The notes under the pieces: model-generated | What the model was told of the DNA's origin: nothing | Databases searched by the model: none | Seen by the model: the letters and a program-made list of their open reading frames with translations, nothing else | Assembly (NCBI GenBank): GCA_020137815.1 | Contig: CM035356.1 | Coordinates: 2,748,552-2,812,551, forward strand | DNA from: Hormiphora californensis | Lineage: Eukaryota; Ctenophora; Tentaculata; Cydippida; Pleurobrachiidae | Reading direction: 5' to 3' | Length of the DNA: 64,000 nucleotides | Shown: positions 21,220 to 32,509 of the stretch, in pieces | Layout of the letters: each line of letters starts with the position of its first letter | Numbering within the stretch: position 1 is the first letter of the stretch | Position numbers and translations under genes: made by a program

Positions 21220-24200
21220 TTAAAGAAATGTTTTATCAGTAGTAGATGCGAAGGCCATCCGAAACTCACTCCCTGACACAGTAATAAACATCCTCTGGGG
21301 GCAATCAGACGAACTACCACTAGGATGTCGCGTTGCAGTTTGTAGGATGTACTCCCTGCCGAGGGGCTCCGGGAAAATCCTGTTGGACTCCATTTTACCG
21401 CTACTAATTTGTTGAGAGTGGAAGAGGCGTTGGAGGGTAGCAGCCCACAGACCCTTAACATTAATATCAACCTCTAACGAAAGAAGATCCACTAGCTTTC
21501 TGATCCAGATCCTCTTTTACAGTATCATCAGTAGTATCCTCGGCTACAGTTAGCCTGTTACCCCGGATCCTTCTTTTAGCTCTCCTCTCCAACTCGCTCA
21601 TCCCACCCCGGCCACTCCGTGATTCAGTGGATTGTTGTTGACCCCCAACACTACTCATTTTGTGACGTAGGGAGTTATAGGTGGATAATCTCAACTCACA
21701 ACCATATATCCCCTCGATTATCTCCATAAAAGGTTTCATACAACTCACACCGGTCAGTGTCGAGGGATTCCAAACTCCTCCGCACACAATCCACCTGCTC
21801 CTTCATAAAACTAGTTATACTGTCAGGACATGTGATAACCCTATCAAAAGCGGCGTGGACAAGGACCGGTGAGATCATCTTTACAACCTGACCAACGGTT
21901 AATTTCCCAAAACTTTGGAGGATCTTTTCCAGCTCTTGGGTGTCATTAAACAGCCTGTTCTGCTGCCAGATTGGTACTGGTTTGGCATCGTGCCAGAGCT
22001 CCTTCCACAGACTCTCCTTCTCCATCCGAACACTAAGATGTCCTCCGTACACCTCTCTATCAAGTGGTTCCCACAATATGGGTTGGGGAGAGGGAGGGGG
22101 TAAGGGAGACACTGGGACCGGTGGGGACTGGGTCTCTGAGGAGATGGTAGATTTAAAGGTTGAGAACTCCATCGAGGACATGAAACTCTCCTCCGCATCC
22201 ATGAACTCGTCCTCAGAGTCACCACCAGGAGGGGGATATGAAGGAGCAGGTGAAACTGCAGGGGGAGGTGTGGAAGCGGTATCAGTAGCAGGAGGAGGAG
22301 AGATATCATCAGGTGAGGTGGGCTGTGTACCCTCCTCATGTATCTCCTCTACCTCCTCTAGTATGACGTCATCCAACTCCAGCGCAGTATCATCCTCCCA
22401 ACCTTGGTTTTCAGGAGAACTGCTTCCTTGGTTTTCAGGAGAACTGCCTCCTGATCCATCTTGTTCTTCACTTGTAATATCAGCTGGACTGCCCTCTGGT
22501 TCCGCTTCCCTTGGTTCCTCAACATGCATTGCGGTGTTTCGATCTTGTACCGGACTGTCTCGATCTTGTTCCGTGCTGTTTTGATCTTGTTCTGTGCTGT
22601 CTTGTTCTATAGGGTCTAGGTTTTGCTCTGATTCGGCAACCTCAGGTTCTTTTACAGGCAGGTTCTCTGTAGCTTCAATAACTTTCTCTTCGTCTACTAT
22701 GCCCTCTTCAACAAGTCCTTCATCAACCATTGCCTCATCTTCATCTTTTACTTCACCCGTCTCCTGCTCCTCATCACCCATCTCTTCCTCCTGATCTCTC
22801 GTCTCCTCTACCTGATTTCTATCCTGCTCTTCTGTACTCTCTGCATCACCTGCAGCATCCTGACCTTTATCCTCCTCATCCTCCTCTTCACTTTTCTCTG
22901 CACCCTCCTCACTCTCCTCACTACTACCCTCATCCCCCTCAGTGGGCCGAGGCTTGGTGACTGGTACAGTAATCCAGTCTCTTGGAGAGTACCACCTGAT
23001 AAAGTCTTCCAACCTACACCCGGGGTTTGCAGCCTTGAATGCCTGAAACACGTTGTGAGTTGGTGATACGTCATTATATGTACTTGGGATGTACTCACAA
23101 TCGAGACAGCTGCTATGGCTTGAAAAGCAATTACTAGTAACTTATATATGTATCCGACAGCATATAACGAATAAGAATAGAGAAACATGGAGAAAGAGGG
23201 AGAAAGAAGAGATAAAAGTGGGTTATCTCTCTCCCTCTCTCTCTCTGTAGATGATAATACCTCCATGTCAGAAGATAGAGATCTAGAATGATACTGAGCT
23301 CTCCTCTTACTTCCCTCCGCATCCGTTCCCAAGCGAGCCAACTCCTCTAACTGTTTCTCCTAGTAAAACATTAATGAATTAGAGAGACATCATCAGAAAA
23401 TACGGGATAGGACATTATCTAGGATTAGGATAGGACATTATTTTAAAGGATTAGGATAGGACATTATCTAGGATTTCACTACACACTAAGAATGTAGAAA
23501 CTACACATGTGTTTACTGCGTGTAATATGTGTATGCGGCTTCCGTCCTACCCAGCTGGCAATTCGGTAGAAAATTACTCCCAGTATGTACTGTGTAATGT
23601 GTAATGTGTAATATGGTAATATCTACACAAAACAGGTGATATATATCTACCTGCATGTCCTCAGTTAGGGGGAGGTGTTGCTGTGTCTGAGGAATCTTAA
23701 CCGGCTCGTTGCTAAGCAACAACTTCAACTCAGGATGGGTCTCCTCAATCCGCACACTGCCCTTCACTGACTCTGGAAAAATACATCGTGAGCATGTATA
23801 TTGTGAGAGAAAGGTAGTGATGTATATTGCGGGAAGGGGGCATTTGTAATGACAAATTGGACTTTGAGAACAGTTTAATAAATGAAAGGGAGAGAATAGC
23901 TAAAAAACAGGATAAAAAGAAGGAATATTGCATACCTCGGTTGGTTTTGTGTAGGGTACAAGCATTAATCATTTCCAGCTTCTGGTGAAAGAGGGAGTAC
24001 CCGTGGTTTGGCTCCACCCCGACCCCATCCAGGAGATGTCCAGTAACATAGCAACTGTGAAGCCGCTCTAGTACACACCTATACAATGATAGAGGTTTAA
24101 AGTACACACACCTACAATACACACAAACCTACAATACACACATAATACTCGTTTAAAATACAACAAAACAGAAGCAAATTAATTGTATTTTGATGACACG

Positions 24201-25399
24201 CTGTGCCACACACTAACCTCCATAGTTCGTAGAAAGCGATAGGGCTCCGTGTTTTGTTGAGGATGAGACACAACGCCACAGCGATTCTCTCAGTCACACA
24301 GCCGCCCCGGGGACAGCTCTTAATCTTAGTCTCCCGGCACATCCCCTCTGTTGCACCAAATATAAAATGCAGATAGGGCTCAACCTGTGCCTCCTCTCTC
24401 ACCATCTCACTGCTGGCTGGTTTAGTTCCGTTGCCCCACTGTGCCAGAACCTGCTCTACAATACCGTGCAGGGAGCAGTAGGCACCTGCCAGCGCTGTAT
24501 ACCGCAGGGACTGGTGGGGAGCTTTCACAGGATCTAGATCCTCTAAGACAAAATGCTCGGAGACACTGACCCAGGTGGTGGCTAGCAGCAGATCCTGGAC
24601 TGGATCGTTTAGGGTGCCAAAGGGAAGGGCCCATGGGTCGTCCAGCTGGGGATAAAGATGGGAGTCCAGGGAGGCACAACCAACAAAGTTTTGTAGGCAG
24701 AACGTGTACCGCACGGAGACAAATGTCTGTGGGAATGGCGACACTGCACACGGGATACTACGCTTGTAAAAGCAGATGATTTCTTTGAGTGTTGAGCACT
24801 GTGGTGGAACTGTTTTCAGAAGGATCATATCCAGGGTTGTTTGTGTGCTCGAGTTGAGCCACACTCCGCAGTAGAACCTCTTAGATGGAGACCCAAGTTG
24901 GATGAATATGGGTAAGGCACATTGTGTTCGTGTTAGGGCAGTGGCGAGGGAGCTCATCAACAATTTGGAAGAGTCAAGAAAGTAAATTGCGTCGTCGGTA
25001 GATTCTGGAGATAAAATTAGGAACTCTGAAAATCCATACCACCGGTTGAGACAGTGAGTTTTGGAGGGAAAGTGTGCCTGAAAGGAGGAGAGTTAGCTTT
25101 TCAGTTCACCTCAACCTTTTTTGAAAAACCTCAACTTAACCTCTAAAACTTACTTGTTCCAATGGTTTTACACCTTTCTCCGACTTGGAGCAGTAATGCG
25201 TGAACTTAAAAGACTGTGTTTTGTACAAAACATGGTGAACTCGGGTAAATTCCTCTGGCAGATCACTATTTCTCCTTCCCCTTGTCAGGCCCCAGCCATC
25301 TATAACTTGCTCAATCGAGTAAATGAGCTCTTCATATGGTGTTGAGTTGGTGTGATCTGTAATTTCAAAGATGGTATTCTTACTAGCAGCCTTTCTCAT
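21220..25399 (-). CDS. RAB3GAP1: RAB3GAP1, catalytic subunit of Rab3 GAP / Rab18 GEF, with two frame breaks
   Basis: Six exons: 25154-25399, 24218-25077, 23936-24078, 23651-23772, 23261-23359, 21220-23042. The protein stimulates Rab3 GTP hydrolysis and, with RAB3GAP2, activates Rab18. Landmarks: FEITDHTNSTPYEELI at the N-terminus, LPFGTLNDPVQDLLLATTW, YSLFHQKLEMINAC, the catalytic block LEDFIRWYSPRDW at about residue 501 (arginine finger in SPRD), and a C-terminus REYILQTATRHP then PQRMFITVSGSEFRMAFAS. The last exon carries +1 frame breaks at the A4 run 21728-21731 and at 21493-21496. Removing one base at each gives 1096 residues; human has 981. The excess is an insertion of about 200 residues rich in Glu, Asp, Ser and Pro just after the catalytic block. 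Confidence 0.95.
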
Positions 25400-26777
25400 C
25401 CTTCCAACACGCCAACATATCTCAGAAAGGGTGTTTTAAGCGAACTGCGAACGAACAAAACTTGTCACAACTTGTGAAAACTTAAAATTTCTTTTTATTT
25501 GACGCGACGCAAACGAATAAAAAGACGCGCAGCAGCGAAGTTATTAAAATTTAAAAGCCGCGCGACGTAAGATTTCAAAACTTCATAAATTTTTAAACAC
25601 CAAAAAACGTTTTTTCCTTCTGTTTAAATCCCCTTTTTGGTCGAATCAGTGAGCTTTTGAGGCATTTCTGCCTTCTGGAATCTGTGACCCGAATAATACA
25701 ATGTATAAATGTTGGCGAATCATCTACTATCATTCAATATGTTGGGAACTTCCCCAGGGGGCAGGGGAAGTCCTTTGATCGCCCCGGTACGCTGAAATAC
25801 ACTATTCATTCTTGTGCAAAGCATTCCAACTCCTTGGTAAGGGGTAAACACCTTCAGTTTACCCGATGTTTTAATTAAAGATCAGCAAGTTCAGTTTAAA
25901 GTAATTAAATTTGTCTCTGAAAATTGAAATGAGGATGCATCCACATTTTTTAGCCCAGAAAACTGAAAAGAGAATAGAGATATTATACTAGATAATAGAT
26001 AAATTTCATAGAACAACTACAGCTGAACTGTATGAAGTACATAGGATGGGTAATTAAGCGAATAAGATGTTGTAGGCAGTGGGGCGGGAAAATTTGTGTA
26101 ATACACAATGTTTAATATGTATGGAGTAGCTTTTTAACTTCATAAGTTTATGGGGCCCCACTATGGGAAGCCCTTTTTATTATCCATTTGTATAACACCT
26201 TGATAAACTAGTATCATTTGATTGAATCATGAATATACACTAAACAAACTATTCCCCTTTTCTTGACATTTCTGATTGTCTTATGTGTAAATTCAGATTC
26301 AATAATAATAATAATGACATTTCTGATTGTCTTATGTGTAAATTCAGATTCAATAATAATAATAATGACATTTCTGATTGTCTTATGTGTAAATTCAGAT
26401 TCAATAATAATAATAATGACATTTCTGATTGCCTTTGCCATAATGCCATTGATTCGATCCAGGTAGACATGTGTGTTCATATTGCATATTGCAAAACATG
26501 TCTATTATATTACCAGCCTTCCAAATTAATATTGCTTCTTCCTACACATCACATTCTAAGTCACTTCCCACTTTTAGCTGATGTCTTCTAGTGAGAGGAA
26601 AGTTTTGAAATGATTGAATGGATATTCTCGCCGTGTATGGTAAGTTTGGGTAGTGGGAACACTGATAAATCACACCAATATCTCCAGTACTTCCTTCCCT
26701 CTTTTTATTGTTGACCAGATGATCCAACTAGAAACTGGAGCCTGGTACCAGTTTTCAGCTCGGAATTTTCGAGCAGA
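25400..26777. other. Divergent intergenic region RAB3GAP1 / CIAO2A
   Basis: Probably holds the promoters of the two divergent genes and the unresolved first exon of CIAO2A. Apart from a tandem repeat at 26265-26428 I see no coding signal. Confidence 0.5.
26265..26428. repeat. 51 bp tandem repeat
   Basis: Three full units and part of a fourth, starting GACATTTCTGATTGTCTTAT and ending in (AAT)4. Units begin at 26265, 26316, 26367 and 26418 and are nearly identical. Confidence 0.95.
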
Positions 26778-26832
26778 GTGATGACAATTATCAGGTTCTG
26801 GAGCGTGACAGATGACCCCCCCCCCCCCCCAG

Positions 26833-27769
26833 ACCTAATCAGAGATATCAAGGATCCTGAGTTTCCAGAGACTTTACAAGATCTGGGAGTGGTGTCTGAG
26901 GACCTGATCAGTGTGCTGGGAAATGTTGTGACAGTCCAGTTTAAACCTACCGTCCCACACTGCTCAATGGCCACACTTATAGGTGGGTTATCCCTTCGTT
27001 ACACTTGTTACAATTTAGTTACTTTTTGGTCAAACTGGTCACACTAACCAATTTCAATTAGGACATTGTCCGAATTGTGTCAGGATTGACCAGGCTCCAA
27101 CATAACCCACTTCTATTCTCACTCTCAGCACTAAATTGGTTTTATGTTCTAACCCTCCTTTACATTTGTGCGGGGCATGGTGAAACAGGGTCTCACTCAC
27201 AGTACTGAATTGTTGTCATGTTCTAATCCTCCTTTACATTTGTGCGGGGTACGGTGAAACAGGGTCGAGCAAGGCAACACACAGTTGTCATCTGATCATG
27301 TTATGTAGCATGCTGCAGCAATGACCCACCTAGATCTTACATTACTCAAGATACATATTGTATTTGACACCACAACATTGGAATGTGTGTAACCATGGTA
27401 ACCAAGCTCTCAATCCCATCTAATGGCTTGATATTGTATCTAGATACTTCCTAGTTTCTAGTGAAAGAAAATGTATCAATAATACCTCCCACCCCATATA
27501 TCCAAATTACCCCTCCCCCCAATGTAATACAAAATGTACCATCAACATTCAACATGTACCTCCCCCTCCCAGGGTTGTGTCTCCAAACTAAGCTGACCCG
27601 GGAACTGCCCCTAACTACAAAGGTTGACGTGTACATTGTCCCTGGTTGCCACGACCAGGAGGAGGCGGTGAACAAACAAGTAAATGATAAGGAGAGGAGA
27701 GCTGCTGCACTGGAAGACCCTAATCTACTGGAAATGGTTGAGAGTTGTCTGGCTGAACCTGAGGATTAG
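26833..27769 (+). CDS. CIAO2A: CIAO2A (FAM96A), cytosolic Fe-S targeting factor, first exon unresolved
   Basis: Two in-phase exons, 26833-26982 and 27573-27769, encode about 115 residues of the DUF59/MIP18 domain. It begins DLIRDIKDPEFPETLQDLGVV and contains the signature PTVPHCSMATLIGLCL, with the reactive Cys, and NKQVNDKERRAAALEDPNL. The GLCL block and a C-terminus CLAEPED resemble CIAO2A more than CIAO2B. CIAO2 proteins act with CIAO1 and MMS19 to deliver Fe-S clusters; CIAO2A is linked to IRP1 maturation. The acceptor follows a C15-16 run at 26816-26830. The first coding exon should end with a single G of the Asp codon; I could not identify it. A continuous frame also runs upstream to a Met at 26778 through the C run. 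Confidence 0.9.
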
Positions 27770-29610
27770 CGGTAAACCTTGGTTTCTTCTTCTTTTTCTA
27801 GAACAATCCTACCGCAAATTAAGATGGTTTTCGGTAGGATTTCTCAGAATTAAGTAGGACACATACACACATTTTGCACACACTTTGTGCCGTGTGGTCA
27901 TTATTCCTTCTGTATATGTGTTTAGCTGCAGCATAAGAGCATACAGAGAGAGTATGAGAGGGAAAGAGAGGTAGAACTAGAGAGAGTATGAGAGAGAAAG
28001 AGAGTTAGAGAGAGTGTGAGAGGGAAAGATAGATAGCTAGAGAGAGAGAGAGAGTGTGTGTGAATGCAGCACATTTAATAATATTACTCTGCTCAGTACC
28101 ATCCTACTGTGTGTTGTTCGGCAGATCTTCCCTTCTCTCCATCATACACGTTATGTGCTTGTTCAAGTGTTCTGACGTGTTGCCTGTATAGTGGTATACA
28201 CTACCATTATACAATACAATACACAGCAATGACGATATTGTGTCCATGTTAATGTCTCCATCAGGTGTGTGCCGTATTGCTAATTTGATATTAACATGCT
28301 GATGTTTTAGGTTTGTTGTGTGTGTGGGACATTATAATGTGTGGGGCTGTGTTCTAACAGACTGTTTTTATTTTCCCTTTTTATTGCTTTTATTATCAAA
28401 GTTTTTATTCAGGTACTTTGTGTATTATTTACCCCAGTTATCCCTGACTATACTTCCTTACAACTTCCCTTGGTAACGAAGTTACCCCTCTCTTGCCAGC
28501 ACGCGACGGAGGGGTTATTTCGTAACCAACAAACTCCCAGTCCCATAGTGAAGAAAATGAAGGGTAGCGATATATGCATTGCTATGGCCCAGACGAATGC
28601 CATGGTCGTCACCGTGTAAACAGTGGTACAGCTCCCTGCTCCTTGTTTTGTTGTAGCCTCTGTAGTGTATAACAACACACGACTGTCGACTACAATTATG
28701 TTTAGGAATGAAGGGGAAATGAAGCTGCTGATAGGCCTGTTGACAGCTGTCCGCTGTGCAAACACTTCTATTCATTCTGTGTATTATAACACTTCTATCT
28801 CTACTTCTGGGATGCTTTTACCCACAGTAATTGCAATTATAATTTCCTTTTCTTAGAACTTGCTGATACTTAAGATACTTAGTAGTACTTGCCCTCTCTC
28901 CCTCCCCTCTCCAATCTCCCTCCACTCTCTGGTTTGCTCTTGGCTCTTGCACACACATTCTCATGATCTTATGTGTCTCTCTCTCTCTCTCTCTGACTTC
29001 TTATCTCTCACAGTGTTTCTAACTGTGTCTACTATTGCAGTTGCCACAATGCCTCTGGACAAATAACAAAGACAGCAGCTGTACTATACGGCCAGCTGCA
29101 GTGCATGAGCTAAATCTGTCCTCCTCCTGCGACCACCGCCTCCACTGCTGCATCTCTTTCTCTGAAGATCAGTGATGTTATGTAGCGCGCGTTGTCAGAC
29201 TTGTTGAGATACTGGCGCGCACAAAGAACACATTGCCCCACAGCTCTCAGTCCCATGATGATGATATTCAGTTCCCCATGACACCCCTTCAGTTTCCATC
29301 ACCCACTACCCAGCCTGTTTTATTGAGTGTTTAATGCTAACTGAACCCTCTTTTAAACTATGTAGCATGGTTACCATAGGAACGAGAGGGAGTTTGAATT
29401 CAGACTGATCAAAAGACACCGGGAATATAAATGTGAGTTAACTATGAACAATTAGAAGGGAATGTAATTGTGTGATTCTAATAATAGGCAATTTAGTATG
29501 TAGTGTATCGATACAACTACATATGTATTTAGGTTTTCACTGTTTACACCACCAGAGAAAAGGGGAATTGGGGGTTATCTTCGGACTCTACATTTCTAAG
29601 TTTTATAACA
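27770..29610. other. Region with no recognisable gene
   Basis: Low-complexity GAGAGA tracts near 27940-28060 and short unconserved frames only. It may contain 5' non-coding exons of the gene that starts at 32506, but nothing shows this directly. Confidence 0.4.
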
Positions 29611-30232
29611 CTAGCGCACCCATTGGGTGCGCCTCAAATAAGCTTTTTGGAAACCCACCCGGCTTCGCCGGGTGGTTCTTTTCGCCCCTTTCAACGTCAA
29701 TAATACGGTTGCCATCGTAACTGAATTGGTAACTATGGGGACTGGCATGTTAAAAGTCATTCGAAAATATTAACAAACTTCCACTGGAAGTTCCAAAAGT
29801 GTGAATGACAGCTTTACAGCTTTGGGCACATAAAGTGTTTTATGAAGGAGCACTGTCGCTTAGATACCGCCTAACGAACGGCCACCACTTCGACGACGTT
29901 CATCTCCAAATTATAATATAGACTAGCGCACCCATTGGGTGCACCTCAAGTAAGGGTTCTTTAATAACCCACCCGGCTTCGCCGGGTGGTTCTTTTCGCC
30001 GCTTTCAACGTCAATAACACGGTTGCCATGGCAACAGAATTGGTAACTATGGGGACTTGCATTTTAAAAGTCATTCGAAAATATTAATAAACTTCCACTG
30101 GAAGTTCATAAAGTGTGAGCAACAGCTTTAAAGCTTTGGGATATAAAGTGTTTTATGAAGGAGCAGTCTGTCGCTTAGATACCGCTGAACGAACGGCCAC
30201 CACTTCGACGACGTTCATCTCCAAATTATAAT
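29611..30232. repeat. Tandem pair of 312 bp hairpin-bearing repeats
   Basis: Two direct copies (29611-29922 and 29923-30232), diverged by small substitutions. Each starts CTAGCGCACCCATTGGGTGC, an 8 bp hairpin, followed about 30 bp later by CCACCCGGCTTCGCCGGGTG, a 9 bp hairpin with a TTC loop. Each ends near CGACGTTCATCTCCAAATTA. No coding capacity. Confidence 0.9.
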
Positions 30233-31577
30233 AGAGATCCTCTCCTCAACCCATTTCTAACGGTGTAATATCGTATTTCAGAAGATATTTGACTGTACAG
30301 AAACCAGATATATCTAGTACGATGCATCTATAATCATGTGAGTACACGGCTCCCAAGTAAACGTGATCTTTTTACTGTGTTAGTGTTGTTCCCCCGTTAG
30401 TGTTTATCATCTTTTAGTGATCTTTTTACTGTTATTCTCTATGTTTATCACCTATAAGTGTACTATTCATTCATCATATGAACAATGATATCATGATAAC
30501 CCATATTGTTTGTGTATTGTCTCCCATCTAAATGATATCTGTACTGCGTCACTCTGTTTTAGACAAGGTAAACACGAGATATGTTGGTACTGTTTGTCTT
30601 GTTACATTCACCCACGCAATAACACCAAATAGTGAGGAATGTGAGAGAAAGAGAGAGAAGGTGAGAGAAAGGAATAGCAAAAACAAACAAAGGGAGGCTC
30701 TCCCTGTCATTTTATCTCCAAGTCCTTACTCTGATTTCACTTTTGCAACATTACAATTCGGTATTCCCTCTCTTGTGGTTCTCTCTCGCTTTCCGGCACA
30801 ATTTCAATCTCGTGCGTAATAAGATAAGGGTTTCACAGTGCGGTACTCAACTGACCATTATAACGGGTTCCTAGATGTCTCCAAGCAACACATACATATA
30901 TTTATATGCTACTAATTATACCAATTAGCATATGGAACCTGCCAGTGCTATTATTAGACCCTTCAAGAGACATACTTTTATAGAAAAAAATACCCGGAGA
31001 ATTCTTTTGAAATTTAGTTACATACGCAGTTACAGACATAAATAGGATGATGCTATGTAATTGAAGTAACATTGCTGTCATTCGAAACTGGTTACGTTGT
31101 TGCTATGTATGTTGCTATGGTAACCCACGATGCAGTTCTTTACTCTCCCTCTCCTCTCTCTCCATCTTTAGTTTCCCTCCCTTTCGTCTCTAAACGATAA
31201 TAGAATGACGTAGCATGTATATGTAAGCCAGCAGTGTGCTAGTAGCCAGTAGCGCCGGGTGTTGATTCCTCTCTTATCTGTGTCACATAGTTTATCTATA
31301 TCCTCATGATGGATGCGTATCTATCTGCTACAACATTCCCTTCCACTCTCTCCAGTGCATGCATGCTCTCTCTTTGGGAGGAGTGTACTAAACGGTCGCT
31401 GTACTGTGTGTCAGTACTCAGTGTCAGTAGTAATTGTGCTGTACGTGGTGTACTATATAGTGCCCTTGAGATCTTAGATCATGCCTCATGGCACACTCCA
31501 GTTACTTTAAGTTAAATGTTCACTCCTGTATCCTCTATCATTATTGAATGCTATAGTGTTCATACACTCTCTCTCTC

Positions 31578-31674
<97 letters not shown>

Positions 31675-32505
31675 TTCTCTCTCTCGTTGCTACATTGCTG
31701 TTCAGGCTTACACTTGGGTAGCACTTTCACGTCTTTAATACACAGCTGTAGTAATCTGCCATTCACGTGCTTTCAGCACATGTCATTATTATAATATCAG
31801 CTTTAATACACAATAGAAGTAGAGTGTATAGAATGCAGTAGCAGCTGTGTGCATTATTGTGCTTTAGTAGTTTGTGAGTCTGAGTGAGAACTGAGAAATT
31901 CTCTCTCACTGACAATTGAGAGTGTGTGATGATAGAGACAACATTTTTCCATGTACTGCTGTGCTGTACGTGTCCTCCTCATGTAAATGATATCGCGTGA
32001 CGTTTACTGCCTAGCCTACTTCCCCTCTCTCTATCTCTTTCTCTCTCTTCTTTGTCTAGATGATACAGGAAGCAGTGTACATGCTCAATGCTGTTCAGGA
32101 CCTCTGCTTGCTGTTTGTGCAGCTTTACTTGTTGTGTGGGTGGGGGAGCTGCTAAGAGAGAAACACAATGAGAGGTGGAGAAATTGGGAGGGAGAGAGGG
32201 AGAGAGGGAGAAATAGAAAGCGAGAGAGAGAGAAAATGAGTGAGAGAGAGGAGGGACTGAGAGAGAAATAGAGACAGAAATAGAGTTGTACACAGCTTAG
32301 TATTTGTGTACTCTCTTTCTCTATGCTTGCTGCAGCTCACTCGCAAAGTCAACAATTATTGTATCCTTCTCCCTCTCTTCAGTTTGTACTAGCTGCTATG
32401 GAATGTTTGCGTTTCCAAGACTGTTGCTAAGACTGTTGTTAAGACACTTATAACTCATCTTCTTCAAGTACCCGACATATAATAATATCCTCTTTGTCCC
32501 CATAG
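30233..32505. other. Gene-poor region upstream of the 15-residue-repeat gene 1
   Basis: Includes a long (CT)n tract at 31567-31685 and GA-rich stretches near 32150-32270. The acceptor CCCCATAG ends at 32505, so at least one upstream non-coding exon must lie in this direction. Confidence 0.5.
31567..31685. repeat. (CT)n microsatellite
   Basis: Nearly pure CT run with a few CCT and TTT interruptions. Confidence 0.95.
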
Positions 32506-32509
32506 CAAC

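Noticed and set aside
17091-21731. Programmed +1 frameshifting at stop codons as a common rule
   Set aside because: The RAB3GAP1 breaks are best placed away from stops (one in a homopolymer), and other genes in the window show no breaks. Kept only as a hypothesis for two EIF2B5 sites.
28341-28619. Frame with a hydrophobic N-terminus (MGLCSNRLFLFSLFIAFI)
   Set aside because: T-rich sequence gives hydrophobic residues by chance; no supporting splice sites or conserved motifs.
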